A stretch of DNA of 32,656 nt, from positions 1 to 32,656 of the forward strand of contig CACXXD010000015.1 in assembly GCA_902771445.1 (NCBI GenBank), in the 5' to 3' direction. Made by a program: the position numbers and the translations under genes. The notes beneath the pieces are model-generated. The model was given only the letters and a program-made list of their open reading frames with translations. It was not told the origin of the DNA and searched no databases. Shown in pieces: positions 8,205-16,056 of the stretch. This stretch comes from an uncultured Prevotellaceae bacterium. GTDB taxonomy: Bacteria; Bacteroidota; Bacteroidia; Bacteroidales; Bacteroidaceae. How positions within the stretch are numbered: position 1 is the stretch's first letter; each line of letters starts with the position of its first letter.

Positions 8205-8637
8205 GTCAAAATAATTCATAGAAAAAAGGTCCTTCAGAAAGTAGCATTCTAGAAACGAGGACTGGCTTGTGCTCATACCATGCTGTAGGCATTGTTTTGA
8301 GATTGATATTGAATCAAAGTGGGTTTGCAGCCATATCAAACTTAGTTCTTACTTCCATTACGTTCTGTTCCAAGTCATAACTCAGTTTGATATGACTGCC
8401 AACCCACCATGATTCAATATCAATCACGGCTTGAAGGCTGTTGAATGCTGCTCGGAACTGTTCGAAAGGCGAAGCATTGAGAAGTAAAAACTGTCCTTTT
8501 TGCGAAGCTAAATTTCGCAACACGCTGTCAGTCAGTGACATGCGCAACCCCTTCCAATACTCGCATATTTGCAAGCGACTTTAAGTTTGGTGAATTTCAA
8601 GCGATTCTCAGAGGGGTTGTTGTCAAGATAATTCATA
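8205..8637. repeat. Hairpin element, copy 1, with 16-nt direct terminal repeats
   Basis: This noncoding unit recurs at 28156-28576. The ends are direct repeats differing at one base (8205-8220 and 8622-8637). An internal inverted repeat has 42-nt arms (8301-8342 and 8384-8425, 38 of 42 positions complementary) and a 41-nt loop. Exact shared blocks with copy 2 include 8231-8254 and 8555-8583. The minus strand has an open frame through the hairpin (8574 to 8314), but copy 2 breaks it with stops and an indel not divisible by three. The conserved feature is therefore structure or sequence, not a protein. Confidence 0.75.
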
Positions 8638-8916
8638 ATTTGGCCTGCCCTTGCATAAGCGGATTTCACCCGTCGAAAAAATCAGACCTGTTCGGTTGGA
8701 TTTGTTTAGAACCAATGATTTCATCCCAATTGATTTCATCCCTACAGCTTGAAATCATCAACAGTACATTTTTTTGACATATTACTATAATAGGTTTATA
8801 AATCAAGCACATAGCCACATCGTGTTATAGCAGTTCTTCATGCACTGCACAAAAATTATTATTTGTGTAAAAATGAGGCTGAAAATGGGACGAAAAATAA
8901 TTTTTTTAGGGTTTTG
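8638..8916. other. Gap between hairpin element and mraZ operator
   Basis: No gene seen. It contains a tandem pair of GATTTCATCCC (8717-8727 and 8732-8742). AATTGGGATGAAATC, the reverse complement of the first copy with flanks (8717-8731), appears at 28724-28738 beyond the second hairpin element. The rest is AT-rich leader. Confidence 0.4.
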
Positions 8917-8926
8917 TGAAAATTTG

Positions 8927-8951
8927 TGGAGGAATGTGGGGGATTGTGGGG
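8927..8951 (+). promoter_or_regulatory. MraZ operator: tandem TGGGG repeats
   Basis: TGGAG at 8927, TGGGG at 8937 and TGGGG at 8947 repeat at exactly 10-nt steps; a degenerate fourth unit (TGAAA) is at 8917. This is the arrangement known for MraZ boxes (TGGGN repeats with 5-nt spacers). It lies just upstream of the probable -7 element, where bound MraZ would block the promoter. Confidence 0.8.
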
Positions 8952-8960
8952 GAAAATTAT

Positions 8961-8968
8961 TAATTTTG
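8961..8968 (+). promoter_or_regulatory. Probable -7 element of the dcw promoter
   Basis: TAATTTTG matches the Bacteroidota TAnnTTTG box exactly, 40 nt before the mraZ start. The region where the -33 box would lie is occupied by the MraZ repeats, so the upstream element is weak or replaced. Confidence 0.6.
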
Positions 8969-9008
8969 CACACGAAGTCCACCTTTTATAAATAGTGATA
9001 AATTACGC

Positions 9009-9458
9009 ATGCGTTTTTTAGGAAATATTGAAGGTAGAATCGACGCAAAGGGACGCGTGTTCCTGCCCGCCGTTTTTCGCAAGCAGTTGGATGCTGCCGG
9101 CGAGAAGACGCTTGTGCTGCGTACCGACATACACGGCAAGTGTCTGAAGCTCTACCCCGAAAGCGCGTGGAACAGAAGGCTGGACGAAATCTCGGCCAAT
9201 GTCTCCGAATGGAACGAAGACGAACAGATGGTGTTGCGTGCCTTCATGGCTGAGGCCGAGGTGATATTTCTCGATGGAAACGGTCGATTTCTCATCTCCA
9301 AGCGGTTGCTGCAAGCGGCGGGCATCGACCAAGCGGTACGCTTCATCGGCATGAACGACACCATAGAGATATGGTCGTTCGAAAAGACGGAACAACCCTT
9401 CTTGCCGCAAGCGGAATTCGCTGCCAAGTTGCAACAAATCATGAACAGACCCAAATAG
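9009..9458 (+). CDS. mraZ: MraZ, transcriptional regulator of the dcw cluster
   Basis: 149 residues, the usual length. There are two AbrB/SpoVT-like MraZ half-domains: IDAKGRVFLPAVFR at residues 11-24, and DGNGRFLISKRLL starting at 89. The paired D-x-K/N-G-R motifs form the DNA-binding face of the ring-shaped oligomer. MraZ binds the TGGGG repeats seen upstream and represses its own promoter, so it probably sets the level of the whole downstream cluster. It is the first gene, and its stop is 4 nt before rsmH. The ATG at 9009 is the natural start because the family begins MRFLGN-like. Confidence 0.96.
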   Translation: MRFLGNIEGRIDAKGRVFLPAVFRKQLDAAGEKTLVLRTDIHGKCLKLYPESAWNRRLDEISANVSEWNEDEQMVLRAFMAEAEVIFLDGNGRFLISKRLLQAAGIDQAVRFIGMNDTIEIWSFEKTEQPFLPQAEFAAKLQQIMNRPK

Positions 9459-9462
9459 CGCG

Positions 9463-10389
9463 ATGACAATGAATGTAGAGACATATCATATTCCTGCATT
9501 GTTACAGGAGAGCATCGACGGGCTGGACATCCAGCCCGACGGCATCTATGTAGATGTGACTTTCGGCGGTGGCGGACATTCGCGTGAGATACTGCGCCGT
9601 CTGGGCCGCAATGGCCATCTGTACAGCTTCGACCAGGATGCCGATGCCGAAAGAAACATCATTGCCGATGATAGATTCACGTTCGTCAGGAGTAACTTTA
9701 GATATATAAAGAACTGGATGTACTACTTTCGCGTGGCGCGAGTCAATGGAATCCTGGCCGACCTGGGCGTGTCGAGCCACCACTTCGATGCCGAAGACCG
9801 TGGCTTCTCCTATCGCTACAATGCCCCGCTCGACATGCGCATGAACCGCAGGGCAGGCGTGACCGCCGCCGATTTGCTGAACGACTACAGCGAGCCCCAG
9901 CTGGCCGACGTGCTCTATCTCTACGGTGAACTGAAACAGGCCCGGAAGATGGCCGCGTCGATCGTCAAGGCCCGTCAGCAGAAGCGCATTGAGACCACGC
10001 AGGACCTGATGGATGCCATTGAGAAGTTCGTGGCCAAGGAGCATGAGAAGAAAGAGATGGCCAAGGTGTTTCAGGCCTTGCGCATCGAGGTGAACCACGA
10101 GATGGAGGCCCTGAAGGAGATGCTCTGCGGCGCACAGGAACTGCTTTGCGAAGGCGGTCGGCTGAGTGTCATCACCTATCACTCGCTGGAAGACCGGATC
10201 GTGAAGAACATGATGCGTGCTGGCAATGCCGAGGGCAGGGTGGAGCAGGACTTCTTCGGAAGAGCGACGGCCCCGCTGAAGGTGGTCAACAGCAAGGTGA
10301 TCGTACCCACCGACGAAGAGGTGGAGCGCAATCCGCGCAGTAGGAGTGCCAAGTTGAGAATAGCAGAAAAAGTTAGGAACGAAAAATGA
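9463..10389 (+). CDS. rsmH: RsmH, 16S rRNA m4C1402 methyltransferase
   Basis: 308 residues. It opens YHIPALLQESIDGL, as is usual for the family. The S-adenosylmethionine loop FGGGGHS is at residues 34-40, followed by a D-x-D nucleotide strand (YSFDQDADA) and the GILADLGVSSHHFD block. The C-terminal part has the ALRIEVNHEMEAL and ITYHSLEDRIVK signatures. It methylates N4 of cytosine 1402 in 16S rRNA in the decoding centre. It sits second in the cluster in nearly all bacteria. A second ATG two codons downstream could be the start instead. It is followed 20 nt later by the ftsL-like gene. Confidence 0.96.
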   Translation: MTMNVETYHIPALLQESIDGLDIQPDGIYVDVTFGGGGHSREILRRLGRNGHLYSFDQDADAERNIIADDRFTFVRSNFRYIKNWMYYFRVARVNGILADLGVSSHHFDAEDRGFSYRYNAPLDMRMNRRAGVTAADLLNDYSEPQLADVLYLYGELKQARKMAASIVKARQQKRIETTQDLMDAIEKFVAKEHEKKEMAKVFQALRIEVNHEMEALKEMLCGAQELLCEGGRLSVITYHSLEDRIVKNMMRAGNAEGRVEQDFFGRATAPLKVVNSKVIVPTDEEVERNPRSRSAKLRIAEKVRNEK

Positions 10390-10395
10390 ATTAAG

Positions 10396-10402
10396 AAGGA
10401 GG
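10396..10402 (+). promoter_or_regulatory. Strong Shine-Dalgarno site before ftsL
   Basis: AAGGAGG ends 7 nt before the ATG at 10410 and fixes that start. Such full anti-16S matches are uncommon in Bacteroidota genes, which usually rely on A-rich leaders. Confidence 0.7.
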
Positions 10403-10409
10403 AACAACG

Positions 10410-10919
10410 ATGAAGAAAGACGTTGAGTTTGAGATTGAGAATGCCGACATGGCTGCCGACACGACCGCAGCCGAGACGACACAACAGGCAGCTGCCAGCG
10501 AGGCTGCCGAGGAACAGGCCGACAAGGAGGCCAAGCCGAAATCTACGCTGGATGAGTTGCGGCAGCGCGTGACCGAGGACGACGATGCGCCCATCTCCAC
10601 CCTTACCCTGCGCAAGATTCTGGGCGGCGACTATCTGTCTGCCGCTATGGTGCGCCGACAGGTGTGGCTGTGCCTGCTCATCGGTGTGTTCCTGACCATC
10701 TACGTAGCCTTCCGCTACCAGTGTCAGCAGGACATGATCGACATTGCACAGCTGGAGAACCAGCTGGGCGATGCGAAATACAAGGCACTGTCCAGCTCCA
10801 GTCAGCTGACGGAACGCTGTCGCGAAAGCCACGTGCTCGAGATGTTGCGAGCCCATAATGACAGTACGCTGAACACCACTGTCCAGCCACCTTATAAAAT
10901 ACAAGTGCCTACAGACTGA
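10410..10919 (+). CDS. ftsL: FtsL-like cell division protein, Bacteroidota type
   Basis: 169 residues. A long acidic, alanine-rich cytoplasmic tail (1-60) is followed by a conserved-looking block (ISTLTLRKILGGDYL) and one membrane helix at about 85-101 (VWLCLLIGVFLTIYVAF). A short periplasmic coiled-coil region follows (DMIDIAQLENQLGDAKYKAL). Position between rsmH and ftsI, one pass through the membrane and the coiled coil identify it as the FtsL equivalent. It would pair with a FtsB-like partner and FtsQ and help activate FtsWI at the septum. Sequence similarity to proteobacterial FtsL is too low to show by eye, and the cytoplasmic tail is far longer than in E. coli. Confidence 0.85.
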   Translation: MKKDVEFEIENADMAADTTAAETTQQAAASEAAEEQADKEAKPKSTLDELRQRVTEDDDAPISTLTLRKILGGDYLSAAMVRRQVWLCLLIGVFLTIYVAFRYQCQQDMIDIAQLENQLGDAKYKALSSSSQLTERCRESHVLEMLRAHNDSTLNTTVQPPYKIQVPTD

Positions 10920-10988
10920 TAAAAACGTCGGAGATGCAGCACTGATGTCCTAGGAAGAACAGAAGTAGAACGAAAACAAAAAAGCAGT

Positions 10989-10994
10989 AAGGAG
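10989..10994 (+). promoter_or_regulatory. Shine-Dalgarno site before ftsI
   Basis: AAGGAG ends 8 nt before the ATG at 11003 and supports that start. It lies in an 83-nt spacer between ftsL and ftsI in which I see no other gene. Confidence 0.6.
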
Positions 10995-11002
10995 ATTTCG
11001 AG

Positions 11003-13210
11003 ATGAGCAAGTTTGAGAGTAAGAAAGTGATGCCCCGCTATCTGTCCATCGCCATTTTGCTGACGCTGGCAGGATTCGTCATCGTGGCCAAGGCCGGCTA
11101 TATCATGGTGGCAAAGAAAGACTATTGGGATGTCGTGTCGTCGAAGACCAAGATAGACAGTGTCCTGGAGAAGCCAGCCCGTGGCAACATTCTGAGCTGC
11201 GACGGCCAGCTGATGGCATCGAGCATACCCGAATACCGTATTTATATGGACTATCAGCCCGGCAAGATGCGCGGTGAACAGCTCGACACAGCCGTAAGAC
11301 ACAAGCTGGACACCCTCTGGGCTGTCTATATTGACAGCATCAGCCGTGGCCTGCATGAGCTATTCCCCTCGAAGACGGCAGAGGAGTTTAAGGCTCATCT
11401 GCTGGAAGGCCGACAGCGAAAGATCAAGGACGGCAGCATTGGCGAGCGCCACTGGGCCATCTGGCCTTACCGCATAGACTACGGCACGTTCAAAGAGGTG
11501 AAGAAACTGCCCATCTTCCAGATGTCGCCAGGCAGAGGCGGCTTCCATTGCGAGACCTTCAATGCCCGTCGCCGCCCGTTCGGTTCGCTGGCACAGCGCA
11601 CCGTAGGCACCATGTTCGGTGCCATCGACTCGGCCAAGTGCGGACTGGAACTGTCGTTCGACTCCGTGCTGCGCGGCACCAACGGCATCTCGCACCGCCA
11701 GAAGGTGCGCGACAAGTATGTAAAGGTGACCGTGGCACCCCCCGTCAACGGTTCCGACATCGTGACCACCATCGACGTGGGCATGCAAGACCTGGCCGAA
11801 CGCTCACTCGTGGAAGAGCTGAAGAAAGACAATGCCTCGATGGGCGTAGCCATCCTGATGGAGGTGAAGACGGGCGACGTGAAAGCCATCGTGAACATGA
11901 CGAAGTGCGAGGACGGCGAGTATCGCGAGACCGTGAACCATGCCATCAGCTATCGCTGCGAGCCGGGTTCGGTGTTCAAGACAGCTTCGTTCCTCGTGGC
12001 ACTCGACGACGAGGTGGTCGACACGAGCTATGTCATCCATACCGGCAACGGCATCATGCAGATGCACGGCAGCAACATGAAAGACCACAACTGGTATCGC
12101 GGCGGCTATGGCGACATCAACGTGGCACGTGCGCTGGAGGTCAGTTCGAACATCGGCGTGAGCTATGTCATCGATAAGTTCTACCATGACCATCCCGAGA
12201 AATACGTGAAGGGACTCTATCGCGTGGGCATCCACGAAGACCTCGCCCTGCCTCTGGTGGGCTATCTGCCGCCGAAGATCCGCATGCCGAACACCAAGAC
12301 CACCAACAAGGCCGAGTACTGGAGCAAGACCACCCTGCCTTGGATGAGCATAGGCTATGAGACGCAGATTGCGCCCATCAACACCGTGGCTTTCTATAAT
12401 GCCATTGCCAACGACGGCAAGATGATGCGCCCGCGCTTCGTGAAGCAGGTGCTGCGCGAGGGCGAAGTGGTCTACGAGACACAGCCCGAGGTGATCAAGG
12501 AGCAGATTGCCAGTCCGAAGGCCATCGCCACGATGCAGACCATCCTGGAGCATGTGGTCAGTCAGGGACTGGGCCGCAAGGCCGGTTCTCGCTCGTTCAA
12601 GGTGGCCGGCAAGACCGGAACGGCACAGGTGTCGCAAGGCGGTGCCGGCTATAAGAGCGGCCAGATGTGGTACTGGCTGTCGTTCGTGGGCTTCTTCCCC
12701 GCCGACGAGCCGCGTTACACCTGCATCGTCTGTCTGAAGAAGCCAGGTCTGCCCGCATCGGGTGGTGGCATGGCCGGCGCGGTGTTCCACCAGATTTCAG
12801 AAGGCGTGATGTCGAAGTATCTGAAACGTCGCGTGGAGGATGCAGGCGACTCGACTTCCAACTTCGTACCCGACGTGAAAAATGGCGATATGATTGCCAC
12901 CAACTACGTGCTGGGACAGCTGGGTGTGAAGACCGCACGTGAGTACGACTCGGACAAGAGCAAGCGCGGAACCGTCTGGGGCAAGGCCGCCAGCGACAAG
13001 AAAAGCGTGACACTGACAGAGCAGAAAGTGGCCAACGGCATAATGCCCGACGTGACGGGCATGGGGGCCAGCGATGCCGTCTATCTGCTGGAGTCCTACG
13101 GCCTGAAGGTCCGCCTGAGCGGAGTGGGCCGTGTGAAGAGCCAGAGCATTCCGTTTGGGGCGGAGCTCAAGGCCGGAATGACTTGTAATCTGAATTTGCA
13201 AAACATATAA
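11003..13210 (+). CDS. ftsI: FtsI, septal transpeptidase (class B penicillin-binding protein) with PASTA domain
   Basis: 735 residues. One N-terminal membrane helix (about 13-36) is followed by a PBP dimerisation region containing KPARGNILSCDGQLMA and then the transpeptidase domain. Its active-site motifs are all intact: S323-V-F-K326, S381-S-N383 and K537-T-G-T540. A C-terminal PASTA domain starts near residue 676 (VANGIMPDVTGMGASDAVYL). It cross-links septal peptidoglycan in the periplasm together with FtsW. PASTA on a division transpeptidase recalls SpoVD and PBP2x of Gram-positives and is common in Bacteroidota FtsI. A linker between transpeptidase and PASTA (about 620-675) is lysine-rich. 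The gene is followed 18 nt later by murE. Confidence 0.95.
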   Translation: MSKFESKKVMPRYLSIAILLTLAGFVIVAKAGYIMVAKKDYWDVVSSKTKIDSVLEKPARGNILSCDGQLMASSIPEYRIYMDYQPGKMRGEQLDTAVRHKLDTLWAVYIDSISRGLHELFPSKTAEEFKAHLLEGRQRKIKDGSIGERHWAIWPYRIDYGTFKEVKKLPIFQMSPGRGGFHCETFNARRRPFGSLAQRTVGTMFGAIDSAKCGLELSFDSVLRGTNGISHRQKVRDKYVKVTVAPPVNGSDIVTTIDVGMQDLAERSLVEELKKDNASMGVAILMEVKTGDVKAIVNMTKCEDGEYRETVNHAISYRCEPGSVFKTASFLVALDDEVVDTSYVIHTGNGIMQMHGSNMKDHNWYRGGYGDINVARALEVSSNIGVSYVIDKFYHDHPEKYVKGLYRVGIHEDLALPLVGYLPPKIRMPNTKTTNKAEYWSKTTLPWMSIGYETQIAPINTVAFYNAIANDGKMMRPRFVKQVLREGEVVYETQPEVIKEQIASPKAIATMQTILEHVVSQGLGRKAGSRSFKVAGKTGTAQVSQGGAGYKSGQMWYWLSFVGFFPADEPRYTCIVCLKKPGLPASGGGMAGAVFHQISEGVMSKYLKRRVEDAGDSTSNFVPDVKNGDMIATNYVLGQLGVKTAREYDSDKSKRGTVWGKAASDKKSVTLTEQKVANGIMPDVTGMGASDAVYLLESYGLKVRLSGVGRVKSQSIPFGAELKAGMTCNLNLQNI

Positions 13211-13228
13211 TAATAAGGAATACGCGAT

Positions 13229-14686
13229 ATGAAACTGAGTGAGTTGCTGAAGAAGGTAAAGACCGCTGTCATCGTGGGCAGCGCCGATGTCGACATTGCC
13301 GATGTCAACATCGATTCGCGCCGCATCGGTCCCGGTCATCTGTTTGTGGCCATGAATGGCACACAGACCGACGGTCATAAATATATAGGAAAGGCGATTG
13401 AGCAGGGGGCTGTCGCCATACTTTGCGAAAAACAGCCTGAGGTGTGTGCCGAGGGTGTCACCTATGTGCAGGTGGACTGCACCGAAGACGTGGTCGGCGA
13501 AGTGGCCACGACTTTCAACGGCAATCCTTCGGAGAAGCTGATACTGGTGGGCGTCACTGGAACGAACGGCAAGACCACCATTGCCACCTTATTATATAAT
13601 ATGTTCCGCAAACTGGGATATAAGTGCGGACTGCTTTCCACGGTGTGCAACTACATTGACGGCGAGGCCATCCCCGCCGATCATACCACACCCGACCCCA
13701 TCGAGCTGAACCGACTGTTGCGCCGCATGGTCGAGGCTGGCTGTACCTATGCCTTCATGGAGTGCAGCAGTCATGCCATCGCCCAGAAGCGCATCGGCGG
13801 TCTGAAGTTCAAGGGCGGACTGTTCACCAATCTGACCCGCGACCATCTGGACTATCACAAGACGGTGGAGAACTATCGCGATGCCAAGAAGGCTTTCTTC
13901 GACCTTCTGCCCAAGGATGCCTTCGCCATCACCAATGCCGACGACAAGAACGGCATGTACATGGTGCAGAACACCAAGGCCACGGTGAAGACCTATTCGG
14001 TGCGCTCGATGGCCGACTTCAGAGCACGTATCGTGGAGTGCCATTTCGAAGGCATGTATCTGGAGATTGACGGTCGTGAGGTGGGCGTGCAGTTCATTGG
14101 CAAGTTCAACGTGAGCAATCTGCTGGCTGTCTATGGCGCAGCCGTCATGCTGGGACAGCGGCCTGAGGACGTGCTCGTCGTGATGAGTACGCTGAAGAGC
14201 GTGGCTGGCCGTCTGGAGCCTATCCGCTCCGACGACGGTGTCACCGCCATTGTCGACTATGCCCATACGCCCGATGCGCTCGACAACGTGTTGCGTGCCA
14301 TCCATGAGGTGCTCGACGGCAAGAAGGAGAGCAAGGTCATCACCGTGTGTGGGGCCGGGGGCAATCGCGACAAGGGCAAGCGCCCGCTCATGGCCCAGGA
14401 GGCCGTGAAGCAGAGCGACCGCGTGATCATCACCAGCGACAATCCTCGTTTCGAGGATCCGCAGGACATCATCAATGACATGCTGGCCGGACTGGATCAG
14501 AAGCAGATGAAGAAGGTGGTGACCATCACCGACAGGCGCGAGGCCATCAAGACGGCCTGCATGATGGCCCAGAAAGGCGACGTCATCCTCATTGCCGGAA
14601 AAGGGCATGAGGACTATCAGGAGATTCAGGGCGTGAAGCATCACTTTGACGACCGCGAGGTGGTGAGAGAGATTTTCCGTCAATAG
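13229..14686 (+). CDS. murE: MurE, UDP-MurNAc-tripeptide synthetase (meso-diaminopimelate adding)
   Basis: 485 residues with the three Mur ligase domains. The substrate-binding start ([16 protein letters not shown]) is near residues 30-45. The ATP loop GTNGKTT spans 111-117, and the C-terminal domain contains DNPR at 404-407, which in MurE binds meso-diaminopimelate and so sets the amino acid added. It catalyses UDP-MurNAc-L-Ala-D-Glu + meso-DAP + ATP to the tripeptide in the cytoplasm. The product feeds MurF, encoded later in this window. The start is preceded by AAGGA at 13215-13219. Confidence 0.96.
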   Translation: MKLSELLKKVKTAVIVGSADVDIADVNIDSRRIGPGHLFVAMNGTQTDGHKYIGKAIEQGAVAILCEKQPEVCAEGVTYVQVDCTEDVVGEVATTFNGNPSEKLILVGVTGTNGKTTIATLLYNMFRKLGYKCGLLSTVCNYIDGEAIPADHTTPDPIELNRLLRRMVEAGCTYAFMECSSHAIAQKRIGGLKFKGGLFTNLTRDHLDYHKTVENYRDAKKAFFDLLPKDAFAITNADDKNGMYMVQNTKATVKTYSVRSMADFRARIVECHFEGMYLEIDGREVGVQFIGKFNVSNLLAVYGAAVMLGQRPEDVLVVMSTLKSVAGRLEPIRSDDGVTAIVDYAHTPDALDNVLRAIHEVLDGKKESKVITVCGAGGNRDKGKRPLMAQEAVKQSDRVIITSDNPRFEDPQDIINDMLAGLDQKQMKKVVTITDRREAIKTACMMAQKGDVILIAGKGHEDYQEIQGVKHHFDDREVVREIFRQ

Positions 14687-14692
14687 CCCTCG

Positions 14693-14737
14693 TAACGATA
14701 ACGTAATAACGAAATAACGACACAGCACCCTCAATAA
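14693..14737 (+). repeat. Short TAACG repeats between murE and mraY
   Basis: TAACG occurs five times in 45 nt (from 14693, 14699, 14707, 14715 and 14733) in the 58-nt spacer. The spacing is irregular. It may be only low-complexity leader. Confidence 0.4.
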
Positions 14738-14744
14738 CGCTCGT

Positions 14745-16016
14745 ATGCTATACTATATTTTCCGTTTTCTCGAAAGCTACAACATTCCCGGTAGTCACCT
14801 GTGGAGCTACATCTCGTTCCGCTCGTTGCTGGCATTGATTTTCTCGCTCGTCATCTCGGCATGGTTTGGCGAGTACTTCATCAAGTGGATGAAGCGTCGC
14901 AAGATCTTCGAGACTGAGCGTGACCCATCCATCGATCCTTTCGGCGTGCAAAAGAAAGGCGTGCCTACAATGGGCGGCATCATCATCATTGTGGCCATAC
15001 TGGTGCCGGTGTTCCTGCTGGGCCGCATGCGCAACATTTATCTCATCCTGATGATCGTCACCACCCTGTGGCTGGGCTTCCTCGGCTTTCTCGATGACTA
15101 CATCAAGATTTTCCGTCGTGACAAGGAAGGATTGAAGGGCAAATATAAGATCGTGGGACAGGTTTCCATTGGTTTCATCGTAGGACTGACCCTTTGGCTG
15201 AGTCCCGATGCGGTGGTGCGCGAGAACGTGAATGTGGTGAACTCTGATCATGAAGTCGTGGTGAAACACAAGCCTGAGGCGGTGAAATCGCTGCAAACGA
15301 CCATCCCGTTCATCAAGAACCACAACCTGAACTATTCGAAGGTGATGTCGGTGTTCGGCAAGAACAAGGTGGCAGCTGGCTGGGTGCTCTTCGTGCTGAT
15401 GACCATTCTGGTGGTGACCGCCGTGTCGAATGGTGCCAATCTGAACGATGGAATGGACGGAATGTGTGCCGGCAACTCGGCCATCATCGGTGTGGCACTC
15501 GGCATTCTGGCCTACGTGTCGTCGCACATTGGCTATGCCAGCTACTTCGACATCATGTATATACCGCATTCGCAGGAACTGGTTGTGTTCTTGTGCGCCT
15601 TTGTCGGTGCCATGATCGGTTTCCTGTGGTATAATGCCTACCCCGCACAGATATTCATGGGCGATACGGGTTCGCTCACCATTGGCGGTATCATCGGTGT
15701 GTGTGCTGTCATCATTCATAAGGAACTGCTGCTGCCCATCCTTTGTGGCATATTCTTTGTAGAGAGCCTGAGTGTCATCATACAGACGCAATGGTTCAAG
15801 CTGAAGAAGCGGAAGGGACAGAGGGTGCGCGTGTTCAGGGCTACCCCCATACACGACAACTTCAGAAAACTGGACTCGCAGCTCGACCCGACATCGACCT
15901 ATATCCTGAAGAGCTGGCCGCACAGACCGTTCCATGAGTCGAAGATCACCATTCGTTTCTGGATTACCACGATCATTCTGGCTGCCATTACGATTATTAC
16001 ACTGAAGATAAGATAA
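14745..16016 (+). CDS. mraY: MraY, phospho-MurNAc-pentapeptide translocase
   Basis: 423 residues with about ten membrane helices. Signature motifs are present in order: MGGIIIIVAIL early, the aspartate pair D117-D118 in LDDYIK, NLNDGMDGM at 232-240 and MGDTGSL from 305. It moves phospho-MurNAc-pentapeptide from UDP to undecaprenyl phosphate to make lipid I on the inner face of the plasma membrane. It is longer than E. coli MraY (360). A hydrophilic insert of about 45 residues (roughly 155-200), between the helix after LDDYIK and the NLNDG motif, accounts for much of the difference and is usual in Bacteroidota. It is encoded between the last shared ligase genes and murD. Confidence 0.95.
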   Translation: MLYYIFRFLESYNIPGSHLWSYISFRSLLALIFSLVISAWFGEYFIKWMKRRKIFETERDPSIDPFGVQKKGVPTMGGIIIIVAILVPVFLLGRMRNIYLILMIVTTLWLGFLGFLDDYIKIFRRDKEGLKGKYKIVGQVSIGFIVGLTLWLSPDAVVRENVNVVNSDHEVVVKHKPEAVKSLQTTIPFIKNHNLNYSKVMSVFGKNKVAAGWVLFVLMTILVVTAVSNGANLNDGMDGMCAGNSAIIGVALGILAYVSSHIGYASYFDIMYIPHSQELVVFLCAFVGAMIGFLWYNAYPAQIFMGDTGSLTIGGIIGVCAVIIHKELLLPILCGIFFVESLSVIIQTQWFKLKKRKGQRVRVFRATPIHDNFRKLDSQLDPTSTYILKSWPHRPFHESKITIRFWITTIILAAITIITLKIR

Positions 16017-16056
16017 AACATTTTATGCGAAGGACATATATAAAAAAGTGAAGAAG

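Noticed and set aside
7976-8221. An 81-codon plus-strand frame with a hydrophobic start
   Set aside because: It runs through the GC-rich hairpin (producing TPTPPIKGRGG) and ends in the terminal repeat of the hairpin element, so it is noncoding DNA.
8314-8574. An 86-codon minus-strand frame in hairpin element copy 1
   Set aside because: The equivalent in copy 2 has stops and an 11-nt length difference, and changes are not biased to third positions.
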